Positions 52,231-64,000 of a stretch of DNA of 64,000 bases are shown here, in pieces (position 1 is the first letter of the stretch; each line of letters starts with the position of its first letter). Location: the NCBI GenBank assembly GCA_935421135.1, contig OW285188.1:27812433-27876432 (forward strand), written 5' to 3'. The notes beneath the pieces are model-generated. The model was not told the DNA's origin. It did no database searches and saw only the letters and a list, made by a program, of their open reading frames with translations. The position numbers and the translations under genes are program-made. Origin of the DNA: Bugulina stolonifera (Eukaryota; Bryozoa; Gymnolaemata; Cheilostomatida; Bugulidae).

Positions 52231-55200
52231 ATGATTAGTATGATGCGTCTAGCACTGACACACTGTGCCAGGTTGAAGCGGGTGCCCACTTCTACTCATC
52301 ATTATGTACTACTACAGGTATGTTACCCACTCTTTGTTATAGGCCTACAGGAGAGTTATATGTTTTTATTTGAATAGATATTTTTTCTGAAGATTATTCA
52401 ACAACAGCACTTGCACACTTATTTTACTCTAGGTGTAATAATTAGCATTGCAATTATGCTCAGACATACAGTAGCTTGTACCACTATACTTTAGGTTTGT
52501 TATATATTACACTACTATACCTTAGGAGTGTTATATATTACACTACTATACCTTAGGAGTGTTATATATTACACTACTATACCTTAGGTATGTTATATAT
52601 TACACTACTATACCTTAGGCATGTTATATATTACACTACTATACCTTAGGTATGTTATATATTACACTACTATACCTTAGGTATGTTATATATTACACTA
52701 CTATACCTTAGGAGTGTTATATATTACACTACTATACCTTAGGAGTGTTATATATTACACTACTATACCTTAGGAGTGTTATATATTACACTACTATACC
52801 TTAGGAGTGTTATATATTACACTACTATACCTTAGGAGTGTTATATATTACACTACTATACCTTAGGAGTGTTATATATTACACTACTATACCTTAGGAG
52901 TGTTATATATTACACTACTATACCTTAGGTATGTTATATATTACACTACTAATACCTTAGGAGTGTTATATATTACACTACTATACCTTAGGAGTGTTAT
53001 ATATTACACTACTATACCTTAGGTATGTTATATATTACACTACTATACCTTAGGAGTGTTATATATTACACTACTATACCTTAGGTATGTTATATATTAC
53101 ACTACTATACCTTAGGAGTGTTATATATTACACTACTATACCTTAGGAGTGTTATATATTACACTACTATACCTTAGGAGTGTTATATATTACACTATTA
53201 TACCTTAGGAGTGTTATATATTACACTACTATACCTTAGGAGTGTTATATATTACACTATTATACCTTAGGAGTGTTATATATTACACTACTATACCTTA
53301 GGAGTGTTATATATTACACTACTATACCTTAGGAGTGTTATATATTACACTACTATACCTTAGGTATGTTATATATTACACTACTAATACCTTAGGAGTG
53401 TTATATATTACACTACTATACCTTAGGAGTGTTATATATTACACTACTATACCTTAGGTATGTTATATATTACACTACTATACCTTAGGAGTGTTATATA
53501 TTACACTACTATACCTTAGGTATGTTATATATTACACTACTATACCTTAGGAGTGTTATATATTACACTACTATACCTTAGGAGTGTTATATATTACACT
53601 ACTATACCTTAGGAGTGTTATATATTACACTATTATACCTTAGGAGTGTTATATATTACACTACTATACCTTAGGAGTGTTATATATTACACTATTATAC
53701 CTTAGGAGTGTTATATATTACACTACTATACCTTAGGAGTGTTATATATTACACTACTATACCTTAGGTATGTTATATATTACACTACTATACCTTAGGA
53801 GTGTTATATATTACACTACTATACCTTAGGAGTGTTATATATTACACTACTATACCTTAGGAGTGTTATATATTACACTACTATACCTTAGGAGTGTTAT
53901 ATATTACACTATTATACCTTAGGAGTGTTATATATTACACTACTATACCTTAGGAGTGTTATATATTACACTACTATACCTTAGGAGTGTTATATATTAC
54001 ACTATTATACCTTAGGAGTGTTATATATTACACTACTATACCTTAGGAGTGTTATATATTACACTATTATACCTTAGGAGTGTTATATATTACACTACTA
54101 TACCTTAGGAGTGTTATATATTACACTACTATACCTTAGGAGTGTTATATATTACACTACTATACCTTAGGAGTGTTATATATTACACTACTATACCTTA
54201 GGAGTGTTATATATTACACTACTATACCTTAGGAGTGTTATATATTACACTATTATACCTTAGGAGTGTTATATATTACACTACTATACCTTAGGAGTGT
54301 TATATATTACACTACTATACCTCAGGAGTGTTATATATTACACTATTATACCTTAGGAGTGTTATATATTACACTACTATACCTTAGGAGTGTTATATAT
54401 TACACTACTATACCTTAGGAGTGTTATATATTACACTATTATACCTTAGGAGTGTTATATATTACACTACTATACCTTAGGAGTGTTATATATTACACTA
54501 TTATACCTTAGGAGTGTTATATATTACACTACTATACCTTAGGAGTGTTATATATTACACTACTATACCTTAGGAGTGTTATATATTACACTACTATACC
54601 TTAGGAGTGTTATATATTACACTACTATACCTTAGGAGTGTTATATATTACACTACTATACCTTAGGAGTGTTATATATTACACTATTATACCTTAGGAG
54701 TGTTATATATTACACTACTATACCTTAGGAGTGTTATATATTACACTACTATACCTTAGGAGTGTTATATATTACACTATTATACCTTAGGAGTGTTATA
54801 TATTACACATATATTAGGTACATGTATGTTGTATTTGATTAGAGCTACTCTACAAAGGCCAACCATGCAACTGATATTCATCCCGTAGTAGAATGTGTTA
54901 ACAGGAGACAGATAGAGGAACTGTTAGATAAGGAGAGCTCATTGTCGAATGCTGAAGATATCACTGTATTTGTTAGACATGCAGGTTAGCTTCATTACCT
55001 GGCCATTTGTACAATTTTTGTGTTTCTATTTCTGTATTAATTAGTTTAGGGCGAGTTTAAGTAGTGAATAGCAGCACATATACACCAATCTACACCTCTA
55101 CACTAACTGATGTTGCAGGAAGTATGTTTAATTATAATAAGAAGACGAGAGGTCAAGCAGCCTCAGCTGACCAGTCGACCAGAATAAAGAAGCAGCAGAT

Positions 55201-57647
55201 CAATAGGAGTGTAGCCTCGGCTACATCTATAGAAGACTTCTTGTTTGTGGCACCCGCCCCCACCCAGCCCCTACCTTCTCTCACTAAGCTACCTTCTATA
55301 TATGCTAGCCTGGCAAAGTCAAGGCTCACTAGTAAGTCACATCTCTATATATGTGCAGTACTTACATGTAAGTCACATCTCTATATACGTACAGTACTTA
55401 CATGTAAGTCACATCTCTATATATGTACAGTACTTACATGTAAGTCACATCTCTATATACGTACAGTACTTACATGTAAGTCACATCTCTATATACGTAC
55501 AGTACTTACATGTAAGTCACATCTCTATATATGTACAGTACTTACATGTAAGTCACATCTCTATATATGTGCAGTACTTACATGTAAGTCACATCTCTAT
55601 ATATGTACAGTACTTACATGTAAGTCACATCTCTATATACGTACAGTACTTACATGTAAGTCACATCTCTATATATGTGCAGTACTTACATGTAAGTCAC
55701 ATCTCTATATATGTATAGTACTTACATGTAAGTCACGTCTCTATATATGTACAGTACTTACATGTAAGTCACATCTCTATATATGTACAGTACTTACATG
55801 TAAATCACATCTCTATATACGTACAGTACTTACATGTTAATCACATCTCTATATATGTACAGTACTTACATGTAAATCACATCTCTATATACGTACAGTA
55901 CTTACATGTAAGTCACATCTCTATATACGTACAGTACTTACATGTAAGTCACGTCTATTTATATACGTACAGTACTTACATTATCACACTGTATATTTAC
56001 ATGTAATGTTGTAGTGCTGGTAGTTCTCACTTCCATGGGAGGATATGCAATGGCTCCTGGACTATTTGACCTCAACACTCTCCTACTGCTCTCAGCAGGA
56101 ACTGCTCTACAATCTGCTGCAGCAAACTCAACCAATCAGGTGATGGAAGTCAAGTACGATGCTCAGATGTACCGGACTCGTAACCGAGTGCTTGTTCGTG
56201 GTCTTATTAGGTAACCAATCACAGAGACCTGTACGTGTATAGTAACCAATCACAGAGACCTGGTACATGTATGGTAACCAATCACAGAGCCCTATTATAC
56301 ATGTATGGTAACCAATCACAGAGACCTGTACATGTATAGTAACCAATCACAGAGTCCTATTATACATGTATGGTAACCAATCACAGAGACATTGTACATG
56401 TATAGTAACCAATCACAGAGACCTGTACATGTATGGTAACCAATCACAGAGTCCTATTATACATGTATGGTAACCAATCACAGAGTCCTATTATACATGT
56501 ATGGTAACCAATCACAGAGTCCTATTATACATGTATGGTAGCGCATCACAGAGACATTGTACATGTATGGTGATGTAACTCCAATGTGATTGAGTCTATG
56601 ATGGGTAATGGACATTTCCAGCTGTCTGTCCAGTGAGAGTACTCAACCCTCCAATCTACTCCACCCGAAATATTTCATCACTGTCTTCTCCATTGTAGTC
56701 GTGAGCACGCTGCTGCCTTTGCTGCTGTATCTGGAGTTCTGGGTACTACCCTGCTCTATTCTGGGGTGAACTCCCTCACTTGCTACCTGGGGGTATTCAA
56801 CTACTTGGTCTATACTATGGCCTACACTCCAATGAAGAGGGTTAACTCTAGCAACACATGGGTGGGGTCGGTGGTGGGGGCCATCCCACCTATGATGGGT
56901 TGGACAGCAGCCACTGGGACTATAGACCTGGGTAAGCATAAGCAGTTTCTATGTATCTCTTATTTGGTTACGTATTAGCTGCACTAAATTGCAGAAAAGT
57001 TGATAGAATGGCACAATGGAAAAATTAATGTGTGTGCAGATAACCCCTAATTAGTGAGATAATATTATTATCTATTATGCACTTGATCACCACTTTCCTA
57101 TATAATGTATAAAATCAGTAGGGAATTTATTTACCATCCAACCCACTCCTCTACTGTGCACTTGTTGGTAGCTAGTCTGACACATTCCAGTTGTTGTATA
57201 TGTACTGCAGGAGCCCTATGGCTAGGAGCTATTCTATACATATGGCAGTTCCCCCATTTCAAAGCACTCAGTTGGAATATAAAGAATGACTACCAAAGAG
57301 CAGGGTACCAGATGTCTGCTGTTACAGACCCAGCCATGTGCAAGAGAGTTGCGTTTAGACACACCATATTCATGACGGGCACCTGCTGTCTAGGTCAGGT
57401 GGTTGGAGCAACGACTAACATGTTCACTCTCTATTCCCTCCCCTGTAACCTGTATGGTGTGTACTTAGGGTGGAGGTTCTACTCGGATGGTGACAGCAAG
57501 TCATCCAGGAAACTCTTCAGGTTTAGCCTTGTACAGATACCCTACCTCATCCTCATGATGCTGGTAAGTAAAGACTGGAAGGGACAGAGTAGTGTGTCTA
57601 GTACTAGTACATCTATAGATACTACAATAACCACTAGTGTTACTTGA
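52231..57647 (+). CDS. COX10: Protoheme IX farnesyltransferase (haem O synthase), complete, 435 residues
   Basis: COX10 transfers a farnesyl group to haem b in the inner mitochondrial membrane, the first step to haem A for cytochrome c oxidase. Exons: 52231-52317, 54843-54984, 55119-55331, 56015-56210, 56699-56931 and 57211-57647. All have GT-AG borders with consistent phase, and the total of 1308 nt includes the TGA. The N terminus [17 protein letters not shown] is basic and lacks acids, as in a mitochondrial presequence. The UbiA signature [19 protein letters not shown] starts at about residue 183. It is followed by [25 protein letters not shown], and [10 protein letters not shown] with DYQRAGY. 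About nine hydrophobic segments are visible. The length is close to the roughly 440 residues of animal COX10. Introns 1, 3 and 4 are tandem arrays, and introns 3 and 4 copy the donor site. Confidence 0.94.
52490..54812. repeat. 31-bp tandem repeat, about 75 copies, in COX10 intron 1
   Basis: Units TTAGGAGTGTTATATATTAC plus ACTACTATACC. Some units read TTAGGTATGTTAT, which shares AG/GTATGTTA with the true donor at 52318. Length variants (CTAATACC) occur at two places about 430 bp apart (near 52950 and 53385) in the same local order of units, suggesting a block duplication. Confidence 0.97.
55332..55980 (+). repeat. 36-bp array copying the COX10 exon 3 donor, about 18 copies
   Basis: Each unit starts with the donor-like GTAAGTCACATCTCTATATA and ends GTACAGTACTTACAT. 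The true donor, ACTA/GTAAGTCACA at 55332, is the first. The exon frame stays open through the array to a stop near 55838, reading the 12-residue repeat [12 protein letters not shown]. Later units have GTAAATCAC or GTTAATCAC. Confidence 0.95.
56211..56565 (+). repeat. 31-34-bp array copying the COX10 exon 4 donor, about 11 copies
   Basis: The true donor ATTAG/GTAACCAATCACAGAG at 56211 starts a row of units GTAACCAATCACAGAGACCT with tails such as GTACATGTATA or ATTATACATGTATG. The last unit is altered to GTAGCGCATCAC. Confidence 0.95.
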
Positions 57648-57709
57648 AACTCTTATATTATAAGTTTAAATGACTGTGATGTGTACTGCAAGGAGGTAGC
57701 CAGTTTTTT

Positions 57710-57715
57710 AATAAA
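57710..57715 (+). promoter_or_regulatory. Candidate COX10 poly(A) signal AATAAA
   Basis: 63 bp after the COX10 stop, the first canonical hexamer on this strand. Confidence 0.5.
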
Positions 57716-58124
57716 ACAACTAAAATTCGTTTTTGTACATTGATTGTGATTTTATAACTATATTAAAAAGTAATATAACAATAATTATAATTCTGACAAA
57801 AATATATTCCTTGTAACAATTCCAATTTCTTAATTAGTGTTGTTCAAGATGTTAGCCAAAGATAGTGTGCTAGCCATGCTTTTCCTTCCAACAGGAAGTA
57901 AACAGTTTAAAAGCTTCTAACAAATATTCTAAGTATGTGCTCAAGTCCTATCCCCACAGTACCAGTGAATAATGCCTTACATACCTACATATATATGCAT
58001 ATTTGTCTTGTAGTAACACTAGAAACTTATAAAACTTGAGTTGACTGGTCTGGAACCAGCTGCTAATATAAAATATTTGACTATCAAATAACTGCTCTGT
58101 GACGAACAGAGTTAAAAACCAATA

Positions 58125-58130
58125 TTTATT
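58125..58130 (-). promoter_or_regulatory. Candidate SMC5 poly(A) signal AATAAA
   Basis: TTTATT on the plus strand, 225 bp beyond the SMC5 stop in the minus direction. Confidence 0.35.
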
Positions 58131-58354
58131 ACAATAATTATGTTATCTGTGGTATTTGTTATAATAGATAATACTTATTAAATATAAGTTGCACTATTAT
58201 TATGCATATGTTGTATGTAGTACTGGAAGGTACTACCATGCAAGTGATGGCATAGACTTATATCTTGCACTAGTGCTGCGAGAGTAGAGTGACTAGCTTA
58301 CTATAATGTACATGTGACCTAGACCTATAATATCATACTGTTATACTAATGCAG

Positions 58355-63612
<5,258 letters not shown>

Positions 63613-64000
63613 CTGCAGCACATACACCAGCACTACACTACAGTTATATCTATATAATATAACTGTACCTGCAGCACATACACCAGCACTACACTACACA
63701 GTTATATCTATATAATATATCTGTACCTGCAGCACATACACCAGCACTACACTACACAGTTATATCTATATAATATATCTGTACCTGCAGCACATACACC
63801 AGCACTACACTACACAGTTATATCTGTATAACATACCTGTACCTGCAGCACATACACCAGCACTACACTACACAGTTATATCTATATAATATATCTGTAC
63901 CTGCAGCACATACACCAGCACTACACTACACAGTTATATCTATATAATATATCTGTACCTGCAGCACATACACCAGCACTACACTACACAGTTATATCTA
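63613..64000 (-). repeat. 58-bp array copying an SMC5 acceptor, at least 7 copies
   Basis: On the minus strand the true acceptor TGGTGTATGTGCTGCAG/GTA (cut at 63612/63613) recurs with CTGCAG at 63669, 63727, 63785, 63843, 63901 and 63959. The first step is 56 bp and the others 58 bp. The array runs off the right edge. Confidence 0.95.

Larger units (their letters stand above)
57648..58354. other. Space between the convergent COX10 and SMC5 3' ends
   Basis: About 700 bp of AT-rich unique sequence holding both 3' UTRs and a candidate poly(A) signal for each. No gene seen. Confidence 0.5.

Overview
The window is eukaryotic nuclear DNA from an animal, probably an invertebrate. Four genes are split by GT-AG introns, and one of them is mex-3, an animal-type gene with two KH domains and a RING finger. 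I saw no bacterial operons, Shine-Dalgarno sites, rRNA or tRNA. The very high load of minisatellites and the moderate AT-richness would fit a sponge or another marine invertebrate, but that is a guess.

Layout. Positions 1-10962 are one 46-bp satellite of about 238 copies, lying upstream of and probably inside an intron of the first gene. Positions 11402-34059 (+) hold 13 exons encoding the C-terminal 588 residues of COG1, a Golgi tethering subunit. Its introns are swollen by at least fifteen different tandem arrays. One 11.5-kb intron also carries a 6495-bp transposon (24219-30713) with 272-bp terminal inverted repeats, an 8-bp target duplication and relics of a Pif1-like helicase. Positions 34060-45208 are intergenic: a 23-bp array of about 82 copies, simple repeats, a C-rich array and a fold-back element. 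Positions 45209-48773 (-) hold a complete two-exon mex-3 gene of 581 residues. Positions 48774-52230 are a divergent intergenic stretch. Positions 52231-57647 (+) hold a complete six-exon COX10 gene (haem O synthase, 435 residues). Positions 58355-63612 (-) hold nine exons encoding the C-terminal 445 residues of SMC5, which continues beyond the right edge. COX10 and SMC5 converge, with about 0.7 kb between their stop codons.

The four genes do unrelated housekeeping or regulatory jobs (Golgi trafficking, RNA binding, haem A synthesis, chromosome maintenance) and share no pathway. What unites them is how their introns have grown. Many tandem arrays start or end exactly at a splice junction and copy it, so the true donor or acceptor is followed or preceded by rows of near-identical sites. 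The clearest cases are COG1 (14039, 14341, 15010), COX10 (55332, 56211) and SMC5 (58687, 59651, 63613). In COX10 the copied donors are 36 bp apart and stay in frame, so slipped splicing could add multiples of a 12-residue repeat. This is the most unusual signal in the window.

Exon limits were placed by hand from splice consensus, codon phase and remembered family similarity. No alignment or transcript data were available.
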